DNA of 64,000 nt from JBLINH01 sp047639165 (GCA_047639165.1 JBLINH010000001.1:1-64000), one strand, 5' to 3'; positions 51,966 through 59,972 are shown, counted from the first letter of the stretch. The notes: generated by a model from the letters alone, not told the origin. Numbers and translations: made by a program.

Positions 51966-53063
51966 CTATATTCTAAATTCAATGACATCTCCATCCTTCA
52001 CTATATATTCCTTTCCTTCAATTCTAATCCATCCTTTTTCTCTCGCCTCAGCTCTTGATCCAGCTTCTAGTAGTTTCTCCCATTCGATTATCTCAGCACG
52101 AATGAACTTGTCTTTGAAATCCGTGTGGATAGCAGTTCCTGCAATTGGAGCTGGTGAATCTCTTTTTGTAGTCCATGCTCTAGTCTCGTCTTCTCCTGTG
52201 GTAAGGAACGTAATTAGATCAAGGAGTATATACCCTTTTTGTATTAAAACATCCAAACTTCCATCTGGAATACCCATTTCAGTTTTAAACTCTTTTTTCT
52301 CTTCTTTATCCATATCTTTCAGATCTTGTTCTGTACCAGCATCGAGTTCTGTGAAAATAGCAGAGTTTTCTTTAAAGTACATTAAAAGTTCTTGATATCT
52401 AGAATCATTCACATCATCTATGTTCTTTGCTCCAGTCTTCTTATTTAGGGCATACATCATTGGTTTTGATGTAAGAAGGTGAAGACTTTTTACAATCTTT
52501 TCTTCATCCTCATCCAAATCAAGTGTTGAAGCCAGTTTTCCATCGGATAGGACTTTCTCTAACTTAGTAAGAACATCATTCTCTTTAACAGCTTCTTTGT
52601 CTCCTCTTTTAAGTTCTTTAGCAATACTGACCAACCTGTTAGCGATAGTTTGGGCATCAGCCATAATGAGCTCAAGATTGATAACCATAATGTCACTTAA
52701 TGGATTAATTTCTCCATGGACGTGAGTTACATCATCATCTTCAAAAATTCTAACCACTTGTAGTATAGCGTCTGTTTCTCTAATGTGAGAAAGAAACTTG
52801 TTTCCAAGACCTTCACCATCAGCAGCACCTTTAACAAGTCCCGCAATATCAGTGAACTCAACAACTGCTGGGATAGTTTTTTGTGACTTACTAAACTCTG
52901 ATAGTTTGTCTAATCGAGTATCAGGTACAGGAACAATTCCAACTGATGGATCAATTGTACAGAATGGGTAGTTCTCTGAAGGAACTGATTTTTTTGTTAG
53001 TGCATTGAACAGAGTGGATTTACCAACGTTTGGTAGACCTACTATTCCGATTGATAGTGACAT
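51966..53063 (-). CDS. ychF: Ribosome-associated GTPase YchF (OLA1 family)
   Basis: The G1 loop is GIVGLPNVGKSTLFNALTKK, the G3 region FTDIAGLVKGAADGEGLGNK and the G4 variant MYALNKKTG (NKxx). YchF uses ATP as readily as GTP. The C-terminal TGS domain has RAWTTKRDSPAPIAGTAIHT and VKDGDVIEFRI. Full length 365. Confidence 0.96.
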   Translation of the reverse strand: MSLSIGIVGLPNVGKSTLFNALTKKSVPSENYPFCTIDPSVGIVPVPDTRLDKLSEFSKSQKTIPAVVEFTDIAGLVKGAADGEGLGNKFLSHIRETDAILQVVRIFEDDDVTHVHGEINPLSDIMVINLELIMADAQTIANRLVSIAKELKRGDKEAVKENDVLTKLEKVLSDGKLASTLDLDEDEEKIVKSLHLLTSKPMMYALNKKTGAKNIDDVNDSRYQELLMYFKENSAIFTELDAGTEQDLKDMDKEEKKEFKTEMGIPDGSLDVLIQKGYILLDLITFLTTGEDETRAWTTKRDSPAPIAGTAIHTDFKDKFIRAEIIEWEKLLEAGSRAEAREKGWIRIEGKEYIVKDGDVIEFRI

Positions 53064-53146
53064 ATGGATAGATGATATCGTATGTAGTTAGATCTAGCAA
53101 TGATTAAATTGTATTTTAGAGCACATATTTTTTGTATATTATTACA

Positions 53147-53174
53147 AAAACACACAGCGTATGCTGTGTGTTTT
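53147..53174. terminator. Hairpin terminator of the broken gene
   Basis: CACACAGC (53151-53158) pairs with GCTGTGTG (53163-53170) around GTAT, with A-rich left and T-rich right flanks. It lies downstream (minus strand) of the peptidoglycan-binding fragment and could be its original terminator. Confidence 0.7.
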
Positions 53175-53247
53175 CAAATAGATAGGTTTTAGTTTTTAAT
53201 TTCCGAACAAATCTTGGAGTTTTGCACGGGTCGCTTGAAACAACAGA

Positions 53248-53373
53248 ATGTTTCAATTGGAATTTCTGAGTAGCTTGTTCTGTAAGTGAACCGAAATAAT
53301 TAGTCTCATTACCAACTGAACCAACTCCAGAAGATGCTATCTGTGTATCCGGATCACTATTTAGATGTTCTTG
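53248..53373 (-). pseudogene. Fragment of a peptidoglycan-binding-domain protein
   Basis: In one open minus-strand frame, 53373-53248 encodes QEHLNSDPDTQIASSGVGSV then GNETNYFGSLTEQATQKFQ. This matches the peptidoglycan-binding repeat common in Parcubacteria (YFG-L-T-A-KFQ). The reading stays open to about 53117 without a match. No start codon exists upstream. The homology starts exactly at the -35 of the divergent GH25 gene, suggesting loss of its 5' part there. Confidence 0.6.
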
Positions 53374-53399
53374 ACATATACATATAATATATGTATAGT
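53371..53399 (+). promoter_or_regulatory. GH25 promoter with 21-bp palindrome
   Basis: TTGACA (53371-53376), 17-nt spacer and TATAGT (53394-53399). The sequence 53377-53397 is a perfect palindrome with 9-bp arms (TATACATAT/ATATGTATA) around AAT, spanning spacer and most of the -10, so it could be an operator. Confidence 0.65.
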
Positions 53400-53409
53400 A
53401 CTGAACGAA

Positions 53410-54120
53410 ATGAAAAAAATAGTGTTTTATCTGTCGGTTGTCATCTTGGTCGTCTTTTGTTCCAAAAGCGGACTAGTTAGACAAGTAATCAATCATCTGA
53501 AATACAATATCATCGGAGATCCTAATGAAATCGTTTTCGGGATCGATGTCTCTCATTACCAGGGTTACATAGACTGGGACAAGGTAAGTGAAAAACATCC
53601 TATTGAATTCGTTATAATCAGGTCAACAATGGGAGACGATAGGAAGGATCGATGTTACAAAAAAAACATGGAAAAAGCTAGAGACCGTGGATTCATCGTT
53701 GGATCGTATCATTATTACGATCCGAACGAAAATTCCACGAAACAAGCGGAAAACTTCTGTAATGTGGCAGAGGTTCGTACTGGAGACTTCAGGCCAGTTC
53801 TGGACATTGAAAACATAAGCAGTATTCAATCAGTGACGAAGCTGAGGAAAGGTCTCATGAATTGGATAAACATCGTTGAAAATAAATACGGTGTAAAACC
53901 CATCATCTACACAGGGCTCTCTTTTTACGAGACTCATCTTGAAGGGTACTTCGACGATTGTCCTCTGTGGATCGCTGCATACTCAGAGCATCGACGTGAT
54001 GAGGCCAAAGCTCATACAGACTTTATCCAGTTCACTGAAAGTATCAATGTGTCTGGTATAAAGGGTCCAGTAGATGGTAATGATATGACCAGAGGGATCA
54101 TATCATCGCTACTCTACTAG
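53410..54120 (+). CDS. GH25 lysozyme (muramidase)
   Basis: Cleaves the MurNAc-GlcNAc bond of peptidoglycan. From ATG 53410, a hydrophobic N-terminus (MKKIVFYLSVVILVVFCS, with a Cys suited to lipidation) precedes the GH25 domain. That domain has GIDVSHYQGYIDWDKV with Asp46, and RPVLDIEN with Asp132 and Glu134 (catalytic pair). A longer frame from 53365 would include promoter sequence and is rejected. Codon use differs from the neighbours (more GAT/CGT/ATC, less AGA-rich). The gene is a self-contained cassette with promoter and terminator, placed against a broken gene, which suggests acquisition. Confidence 0.85.
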   Translation: MKKIVFYLSVVILVVFCSKSGLVRQVINHLKYNIIGDPNEIVFGIDVSHYQGYIDWDKVSEKHPIEFVIIRSTMGDDRKDRCYKKNMEKARDRGFIVGSYHYYDPNENSTKQAENFCNVAEVRTGDFRPVLDIENISSIQSVTKLRKGLMNWINIVENKYGVKPIIYTGLSFYETHLEGYFDDCPLWIAAYSEHRRDEAKAHTDFIQFTESINVSGIKGPVDGNDMTRGIISSLLY

Positions 54121-54133
54121 AGAAGATATAAAA

Positions 54134-54175
54134 GCCTCGTTTGCGATAACACCGCAAACGAGGCTCTTTTTTTTT
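54134..54175 (+). terminator. Strong intrinsic terminator
   Basis: GCCTCGTTTGCG (54134-54145) pairs perfectly with CGCAAACGAGGC (54153-54164), followed by TCTTTTTTTTT. It ends the GH25 gene. Confidence 0.9.
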
Positions 54176-54392
54176 ACTTCATCAACTCCTGTAATTTCTT
54201 CTTGTGCTTCATCATGACAGCCAAAGAAGCTGCTTGTTGGTCTTTTCCTTTCTTAGTCTCAACCTCTATCTCTTTAGCAAGCTCGGTAAAGAATTTTGGA
54301 TCTTTCTCAATCATCTTCATAAACTTATCTTGTTGATCAGGTGGTAAACCTTTCAACTGTCGCTTCATCATTTTCTTCATTAAAAAATTCAT
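54174..54392 (-). CDS. Small Lys/Met-rich hypothetical protein
   Basis: 72 residues, helical: MNFLMKKMMKRQLKGLPPDQ, MIEKDPKFFTELAKEIEVE and a Lys-rich end. No membrane helix or known domain. It ends against the GH25 terminator. Confidence 0.55.
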   Translation of the reverse strand: MNFLMKKMMKRQLKGLPPDQQDKFMKMIEKDPKFFTELAKEIEVETKKGKDQQAASLAVMMKHKKKLQELMK

Positions 54393-54419
54393 AGATTAAA
54401 ATATTAACATAATTAACTA

Positions 54420-54662
54420 CTAAGGCCTAAACTCGTTCAATAATCTTCTTACATCCTCGACTCTGTCCCCAACAAAAGGAACAAATCCCAATATATCCAA
54501 AAACCAACTAGCACCAATAATAATCAGAGTTGCTCCAGCAACAGCTCCAGATCCTTGAAGCATTCCATACCACACAATCTTCCACCATGAGTTAAATCTT
54601 TCGCTTAGTCTATTAACTGATTTTTTTAAATCGTCTATGGATCCTTTTAGGTCATCATTCAT
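54420..54662 (-). CDS. DUF5665-like small membrane protein
   Basis: 80 residues. An amphipathic N-terminus (DDLKKSVNRLSERFNSWWKI) is followed by one or two hydrophobic segments (GAVAGATLIIIGASWFLDIL) and PFVGDRVEDVRRLL. The whole fits DUF5665 proteins of Patescibacteria. It overlaps the LapA-like gene by 4 nt. Confidence 0.65.
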   Translation of the reverse strand: MNDDLKGSIDDLKKSVNRLSERFNSWWKIVWYGMLQGSGAVAGATLIIIGASWFLDILGFVPFVGDRVEDVRRLLNEFRP

Positions 54663-54904
54663 ATTTTTGTTTCTGTATTTATTTCTTTTATTACTTTATT
54701 TTTCTTTTTCGCTCTAAACACTGTTGGCATCATAAAAAGAGCTCCTGAGATAAAACCTGTAACCAAGGTAATGAAAAGAATTACAGCGAGAGGTGCTTCA
54801 ACTGAAAGATTAAAGAAAGAAACAGAAGTTTGTTCAATGTTCTGAAGAACAAAGATCATTGCAACTGCTGAAATTATTGTAGCTATTGTTATTAGAAGTC
54901 TCAT
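54659..54904 (-). CDS. LapA-domain (DUF1049) membrane protein
   Basis: 81 residues with two helices (LLITIATIISAVAMIFVLQN and VILFITLVTGFISGALFMMP). N-Q-Q-style motif FVLQNIEQTSVSFFNLSVEA is typical of LapA/YciS. The exact role is unknown; it may assist envelope assembly. Co-translated with the DUF5665-like gene. Confidence 0.75.
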   Translation of the reverse strand: MRLLITIATIISAVAMIFVLQNIEQTSVSFFNLSVEAPLAVILFITLVTGFISGALFMMPTVFRAKKKNKVIKEINTETKI

Positions 54905-54918
54905 AAAAATATACTAAC

Positions 54919-55866
54919 CTATCTTAAGTAATAATCAATATTTTGTTTATGCCCATCGTAAGTAGCAGAACAATGAATGTTTCTTCTGGCATCGTGAAGA
55001 TAGAATAAACAACTAGTATCAATTGGACTAAGTGCCGCTGCTACGGCTGATTTACCGGGGTTTGCGATAGCTGTAGGAGGTAATCCTTTGTTTTGATATG
55101 TATTGTATGGAGATTCTAAATACTTATCCTTAGGATGGACTCTAGGCCACCATAGTTCTTCATCCCCTTTTACATACTGGAGTGTTGCATCTAATTGAAG
55201 TGGCATTCCTTGTTCCAATCTATTCCAGATAATTCCAGATATTAATCTCATATCATTTTTTCCTCCAGCTTCTCTTTGAATTAGAGATGCAATGGTTACT
55301 ATCTTATTAACTTCAGAAGGATTATCTTTCCCTGAAACTTCTTCTATATAACTGTACAGTTCAGCATTCATCTCGTTTTTGATGACATTAACCCCTTCGT
55401 CTTTATGGATTGCATACTTACCTGGATGCAAGTATCCTTCACTTCCTATTAGAGAACAGAATGGAAATATTTTTGAGAATCTATCTACTTTCTCGTCATC
55501 CCAACTAAGAAGTTCTCCAACTTCTTTTGCAATTTCTTCTGTTCGAAGCCCTTCTTCAATATATACATATTTATATACAGGATCGATAAGTCTCGCATGT
55601 AGTGCAAGTGCTCCCATGCCTTCTTGAAGCTCAAAACCTCCAAGCGCATAGGTATTGTTGAACTTAGCATTCAATGACAACATCCAGTATGAAAGTTTAT
55701 TTTGAATGAATCCTTCCTCGTATAACTTATTTACAATTTCTTGCGATGTTAATTCTTCATCGATAAAAACAACTTTACTAGGTTTGCTTTCATTGTGTGT
55801 GTAGAAAACAGAAAAAAATAAAACAAAAAGTAGTACCGGTACAAGAATTCTAGTTTTCCTATTCAT
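54919..55866 (-). CDS. MltG-family transglycosylase (second copy)
   Basis: 315 residues. An N-terminal helix (ILVPVLLFVLFFSVFYTH) is followed by the YceG core TIASLIQREAGG, WNRLEQGMPLQLDATLQYVK and SPYNTYQNKGLPPTAIANPG. The two MltG proteins share only family-level motifs, so they are old paralogues. The Glu in QREAG is the catalytic candidate. TAGAAT lies 6 nt before the ATG. Possible division of labour: septal versus lateral glycan trimming (inference). Confidence 0.9.
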   Translation of the reverse strand: MNRKTRILVPVLLFVLFFSVFYTHNESKPSKVVFIDEELTSQEIVNKLYEEGFIQNKLSYWMLSLNAKFNNTYALGGFELQEGMGALALHARLIDPVYKYVYIEEGLRTEEIAKEVGELLSWDDEKVDRFSKIFPFCSLIGSEGYLHPGKYAIHKDEGVNVIKNEMNAELYSYIEEVSGKDNPSEVNKIVTIASLIQREAGGKNDMRLISGIIWNRLEQGMPLQLDATLQYVKGDEELWWPRVHPKDKYLESPYNTYQNKGLPPTAIANPGKSAVAAALSPIDTSCLFYLHDARRNIHCSATYDGHKQNIDYYLR

Positions 55867-55870
55867 ACCA

Positions 55871-56275
55871 CTATTCTAGCACCTCTTTTCTTATAAACGA
55901 GAGAGTTGTTCCGCGTGGTATATAAAGTAGTGTCATTTCTTCTTCACTGACTTCTTCTATTGCGTACAAGAATAGTGAACTATCTATGTTTGTATTTAGG
56001 AAATATTCGTATTCCTTATTGTAGTTAATCTCTGAATCTTCAGAATCTACACTTCTTGTAACTGACCATGTACCTTGAGTACTTAGTTCTTTGTATTTTT
56101 CAAACACAGACCCATAGTTTGTAAAGGTGACTATATAATCACTATCCTGAGTACTTTCCCATGTCCCAATAACGTCCTCTTCTATTTTAATAGTTCCGTA
56201 TATTATATACGTAATGTAACTAAGTATGAGTAGTATAAAAACTGATACTGTTAAAATCCAATATGGTTTCTTCAT
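55871..56275 (-). CDS. Membrane-anchored lipocalin-like hypothetical protein
   Basis: 134 residues. N-terminal anchor (ILTVSVFILLILSYITYIIY), then a beta-rich domain starting IGTWESTQDSDYIVTFTNYG and QGTWSVTRSVDS. The GTWE pattern is like lipocalin-type or DUF4923-type proteins, but assignment is weak. It lies 4 nt upstream of the second mltG copy, so co-transcription is likely. Confidence 0.55.
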   Translation of the reverse strand: MKKPYWILTVSVFILLILSYITYIIYGTIKIEEDVIGTWESTQDSDYIVTFTNYGSVFEKYKELSTQGTWSVTRSVDSEDSEINYNKEYEYFLNTNIDSSLFLYAIEEVSEEEMTLLYIPRGTTLSFIRKEVLE

Positions 56276-56442
56276 AATAAATATAATAACACATTAGATT
56301 GGTGAAAATACCAAACCTAAAGTAGAGGCAATCAATCCAACAATTCAACAGTGGTGGACCTAGGTATATTTGATTTTAACCAGATAGTGAAGGAGTTGAA
56401 GGTTTGGGGGAAGTTAAGTTTTTATGTAGACTCTCATATATT
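56276..56442. other. Intergenic region
   Basis: 167 bases with no gene or strong hairpin visible. It holds the minus-strand promoter of the lipocalin-like gene: TATATT lies 4 nt before its ATG. Confidence 0.3.
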
Positions 56443-57585
56443 TTAAAAAGTAAATATACTCCACCAAGACTTCGATATTTTTTCAACTTCAAAACTGCCC
56501 TTTTCAACAACAATAGTGTGTTTTATCTTCACGGGGATAAAACCAAATAATTTTGCTTTAGTTTTTCCACTCACAGTAAAGTTATAGTCATTTTCTTTTA
56601 CGACATTTAAGCCTCTGGAGCTGAACTTTTCTTTCACTTTATCAGTTATGTATTCTTTTCTCTCTTCTTCATTATCTGTTTCAAGTATTTTTTCTCTAGT
56701 ATCTTCGATAAACTCCTTTTTTATATTTTCTATTGAAGGTCTAGTAGTATTACTATTTACTTGGTTACTTACCGGTATAATTGGATTTTGATGAGGAGTA
56801 CTCATACTCTCAACTTTAGTTACCTCAATTGTTTCAGTTTTATCGATACTATCCAATTCCTTAATTACTTTTACTACTTCCTTCTCTACATCTTCTTTAA
56901 CATCTATGTCTTTAGAAATACTAACTTTTTCATAAGTAACCTCAACTTGACCACAATCAACTGAGAATACCCATTCATTACCTGAGTATGCATCAACAGT
57001 TCGCTCGTATGTACCAGTATTGTTAAAAACTTGTGTGTAAGGCGCAGATTCAATCTCTATATTTGGAGTTATTGTAAAATCATATAAATCTTTCTTTCCA
57101 CCAAAATCAACCACCCAATCAACGCTTTCACCTACAAATACATCTCTGCCGGTTGGGTGACATTCAACCTCCTCCCCAGGCCATGGTTCTGGATCTGGTG
57201 TTTGTGCAGGTATGATTTCATACGCACCTATATAAATGTAGTCATCCGAGTAAGCTTCAATAGTATTACCATCTGATGTTTTTCCTACTATCTTAGTCTT
57301 AAACTTCAAACCACCCTCTAGAAAATCAGTGACCTCCCAATGCCAAAACTTATATAGAGCATTATAATCTTTCTTTATTAAATGTAGTTGCCCTGTCTCA
57401 ACTGACTCTAGGTATATAGATAGAGTCTCTATACCCTCTTGTTCCCAATGTGCTGTAACATCTTCACCTACCTCAAAAACATCTCTTACTGGAAATATAA
57501 CTTTTATATAAGGTTCGGCTTCAGCATTAACAAAAGAAACTGGCATTGCCAGTAATATAATTAAAAACAAAAAGATCTTTTTCAT
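56443..57585 (-). CDS. Secreted beta-sandwich hypothetical protein
   Basis: 380 residues with a signal peptide (IFLFLIILLAMPVSFVNAEA). Two Ig/PKD-like regions follow (VIFPVRDVFEVGEDVTAHWE and ECHPTGRDVFVGESVDWVVD). Then come a charged helical linker and a C-terminal domain containing VSGKTKAKLFGFIPVKIKHT. Two cysteines could form a disulfide (C142-region ECHP and DCGQ). A perfect TATAAT lies 7 nt before the ATG. No known function. Confidence 0.55.
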   Translation of the reverse strand: MKKIFLFLIILLAMPVSFVNAEAEPYIKVIFPVRDVFEVGEDVTAHWEQEGIETLSIYLESVETGQLHLIKKDYNALYKFWHWEVTDFLEGGLKFKTKIVGKTSDGNTIEAYSDDYIYIGAYEIIPAQTPDPEPWPGEEVECHPTGRDVFVGESVDWVVDFGGKKDLYDFTITPNIEIESAPYTQVFNNTGTYERTVDAYSGNEWVFSVDCGQVEVTYEKVSISKDIDVKEDVEKEVVKVIKELDSIDKTETIEVTKVESMSTPHQNPIIPVSNQVNSNTTRPSIENIKKEFIEDTREKILETDNEEERKEYITDKVKEKFSSRGLNVVKENDYNFTVSGKTKAKLFGFIPVKIKHTIVVEKGSFEVEKISKSWWSIFTF

Positions 57586-57636
57586 AAAATATATTATATA
57601 TCTAAAGTGATATAAAAAGTAAATGATATTAACAGG

Positions 57637-57709
57637 TGGACCTGACAGGATTTGAACCCGCTACCTCCTCAGTGCAAATGAGGCGCTCTACCAATTGAGC
57701 TACAGGCCC
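57637..57709 (-). tRNA. tRNA-Ala (anticodon TGC)
   Basis: The minus strand folds as a tRNA. Acceptor GGGCCTG pairs with CAGGTCC, including G3:U70, the alanine identity pair. The anticodon arm is CCTCA-TTTGCAC-TGAGG with anticodon TGC, and the T-loop reads TTTGAAT. The 73-nt gene is followed by CCT rather than CCA, so the CCA end is not encoded and must be added by CCA-adding enzyme. Confidence 0.95.
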
Positions 57710-57760
57710 TTGAATACAAGGACTAGAGTATTATACAATTCTAAGGTAAAAAATCAATGA

Positions 57761-58714
57761 TTATCTCCCTGTTAGCTCAATTAGGTGATCTAGAAACTCA
57801 CTGTAGTTTGAACCAACGGAATCAAGACTTGAAGGATATATTGATTCTTCATGCAGTGCAGGAAGTGCATTTGTCTCAAGTAGAAAAACTCCTCTGGTCG
57901 GATGGACGATGAAATCAGAGTTTGAATAATGTTTTAAGTCTAAAATCTCATGTGCCAATGAAGCTACTCTTGATAGCTCAGACTTCTCGTCTTCAGTGAA
58001 TGACCCAGGGCAACTTTTTCTTATATCTCCGGTGTACTTACTTTCATAACTAAAAACTGCACCAGTTTTTTCAATTTCAACAGGCATTAGAGGATATGTG
58101 TCATGTCCTCTAAAACTTTCAATGACTCCTACACTGGCTTCTTTACCTCTAATGTATTCTTCAATTATCAATTTATCATTATCAATTAGAAGTTCTTTTA
58201 TTCCAGTCAGCAACGAATCAAAATCATATGCGAAATGTATTCCAAGTGATGATCCACTATTAACTGGTTTTAATATTACAGGAAGAGGCATACTTCTAAA
58301 CACCTCCACTGCCATTACTTCAGGGTTCATACCTGGGAGGTTGTTTAGCTGCTTTGCATAGGGAGTTTGAATTCCGTGTTCAGAAAATAGTTTTTTAGAT
58401 TGAGTCTTATTTAGTGAAAGTCCATTGGCAAGAGCTCCTGATCCTGTGTATCTTATATCAAAAGACTCCAGAAATCTTTGAATTTTACTACACTCGCCGT
58501 GCAGTGCATTGAAAACCATAAGAGCTTCGCTAAAAGCTTCTTTGGCTACTACTCTGTTTCCATTCTTGAACCAATTCCCTTCTCTATCCAATACAATATC
58601 ATCCACATGATACTTTTGATCAAGTGCTTTTAGAACATATCCCCCAGATTTGAGAGATATGTCATGTAAATTATCAGTACCACCCCTGAGTACAGCGATT
58701 TTATTACGCAACAT
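57761..58714 (-). CDS. ddl: D-alanine--D-alanine ligase
   Basis: ATP-grasp enzyme making D-Ala-D-Ala for peptidoglycan. The start MLRNKIAVLRGGTDNLHDIS (ATG 58714) matches the family and avoids overlap with uvrC. Visible motifs: FNALHGECSKIQRFLES (the usual ALHGxxGEDGxxQ is altered, missing the GEDG), ILKPVNSGSSLGIHFAYD, EEYIRGKEASVGVI, and the end NSDFIVHPTRGVFLLETNAL followed by PALHEESIYPSSL. The altered substrate loops leave room for D-Ala-D-Ala versus a related ligation. Confidence 0.85.
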   Translation of the reverse strand: MLRNKIAVLRGGTDNLHDISLKSGGYVLKALDQKYHVDDIVLDREGNWFKNGNRVVAKEAFSEALMVFNALHGECSKIQRFLESFDIRYTGSGALANGLSLNKTQSKKLFSEHGIQTPYAKQLNNLPGMNPEVMAVEVFRSMPLPVILKPVNSGSSLGIHFAYDFDSLLTGIKELLIDNDKLIIEEYIRGKEASVGVIESFRGHDTYPLMPVEIEKTGAVFSYESKYTGDIRKSCPGSFTEDEKSELSRVASLAHEILDLKHYSNSDFIVHPTRGVFLLETNALPALHEESIYPSSLDSVGSNYSEFLDHLIELTGR

Positions 58715-58733
58715 ATGAATATATGATACCAGA

Positions 58734-59906
58734 TTATTTAAGTTTCTTCCTGTGAGTTTTACGATAGAAAGAAATTGCAAACCTATGAGCTTCACTGTTA
58801 GCTATTAGGACATCCCTCTCATGCTTCCCTATAACTCCTAAAAACTTCTCAGGCTTATGTTTATCATTCTTTACAACAGATACAACTGGTATATTAAATT
58901 CGTTTTCTTTCAAGACCTTTAGAGCTCTATTTCTTTGACCAACACCACCATCGACAACTATTAGGTTAGGATATGGCCATTCCGGATGTTTCAGCCTTCT
59001 TCTAAGAATCTCTTCAAGAGCCCCAACATCATCTCCTTTTTTAGCTTTCCTTAGGATGAACTTCCTGTAGTCGGATTTTTTAACCTCACTATCTTCAACC
59101 ACGGTCATTACTCCAACGGAACTAGTTCCTTGCAGATGAGCTACATCATAGCTTTCGATTCTGAAATCAATACTGGCTTTTATATTCTCATCTTTGATTA
59201 GGGAGACATCTCTAATGTGGTTTAAGGCAAAGATTTTTCTTTTTAAAGAAGAGGCTTTTTCAAATTCCTTCTCTTTGGCAAGAGTCATCATTTCTTTTTC
59301 AAGACTTTGAATTATCTTTTTCTTTTTACCTTGAAAGAAAAGTTTTATATGTCGTATATTATTTAAATATTCTTTCTTTGTTATCTCACCTGGCTCGAAT
59401 CCAATTTGTTCGTACAATTTGGAAGACTTCTTCTCTCCATAGAAAGGAAAAATCTTCCTGACAATTTTCAAGGCTTCTTCTAATTGTGTTTTGGAAGAGA
59501 AAGGTCCGAAGATTGCTAAATACTTTTTATCTTCAAACTCCATGTTTCTTTCTCTTTTCACCACAACTTTAGGAAGGTCATCTTTTGTGATGAGAACATA
59601 GTTAAAACTTTTGTTGTCTTTCTCTATCGAATTATATTTTGGTTGGTGCTTCTTTATCAGTTCCGCTTCTAGTATTAAAGCTTCTAGAACAGAATCGGTT
59701 TCCTGAACTTCTATATCGTTTGATATTGTAACCATATCTACAATCCTAGAACTTCTAGTGTTTATGAGGTCATTTGCGAAATAGCTCTTGGTTCTATCCT
59801 TAAGAGATGTGGCCTTACCTATGTATAGTATTTCTTTATCTTTTTTAAAGAAATACACACCTGGAGAATCAGGTAATTTTTTGTTTTTTAAGTAGGATAG
59901 TTCCAT
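58734..59906 (-). CDS. uvrC: Excinuclease ABC subunit C, short form
   Basis: Makes both incisions in nucleotide excision repair. The GIY-YIG domain has PGVYFFKKDKEILYIGKATS; the UVR motif region is KEKEFEKASSLKRKIFAL. The RNase-H-like nuclease has ESYDVAHLQGTSSVGVMTVV, YPNLIVVDGGVGQRNRALKV and SEAHRFAISFYRKTH. The 390-residue protein stops there, without the C-terminal double helix-hairpin-helix found in UvrC of about 600 residues. TATAAA lies 6 nt before the ATG. Confidence 0.92.
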   Translation of the reverse strand: MELSYLKNKKLPDSPGVYFFKKDKEILYIGKATSLKDRTKSYFANDLINTRSSRIVDMVTISNDIEVQETDSVLEALILEAELIKKHQPKYNSIEKDNKSFNYVLITKDDLPKVVVKRERNMEFEDKKYLAIFGPFSSKTQLEEALKIVRKIFPFYGEKKSSKLYEQIGFEPGEITKKEYLNNIRHIKLFFQGKKKKIIQSLEKEMMTLAKEKEFEKASSLKRKIFALNHIRDVSLIKDENIKASIDFRIESYDVAHLQGTSSVGVMTVVEDSEVKKSDYRKFILRKAKKGDDVGALEEILRRRLKHPEWPYPNLIVVDGGVGQRNRALKVLKENEFNIPVVSVVKNDKHKPEKFLGVIGKHERDVLIANSEAHRFAISFYRKTHRKKLK

Positions 59907-59912
59907 ATGTTC

Positions 59913-59964
59913 TTTATATCACAAGAATAGATAATCTTGCAATTTTTATATATTGTGGTATAGT
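59913..59964. promoter_or_regulatory. Divergent promoters sharing palindromic -35 (uvrC / gene 59973)
   Basis: TTGCAA at 59937-59942 is its own reverse complement and serves both strands. Plus: 16-nt spacer, TATAGT (59959-59964), 8 nt before the ATG at 59973. Minus: 18-nt spacer, TATAAA (59918-59913), 6 nt before uvrC. Confidence 0.55.
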
Positions 59965-59972
59965 ACATACAG

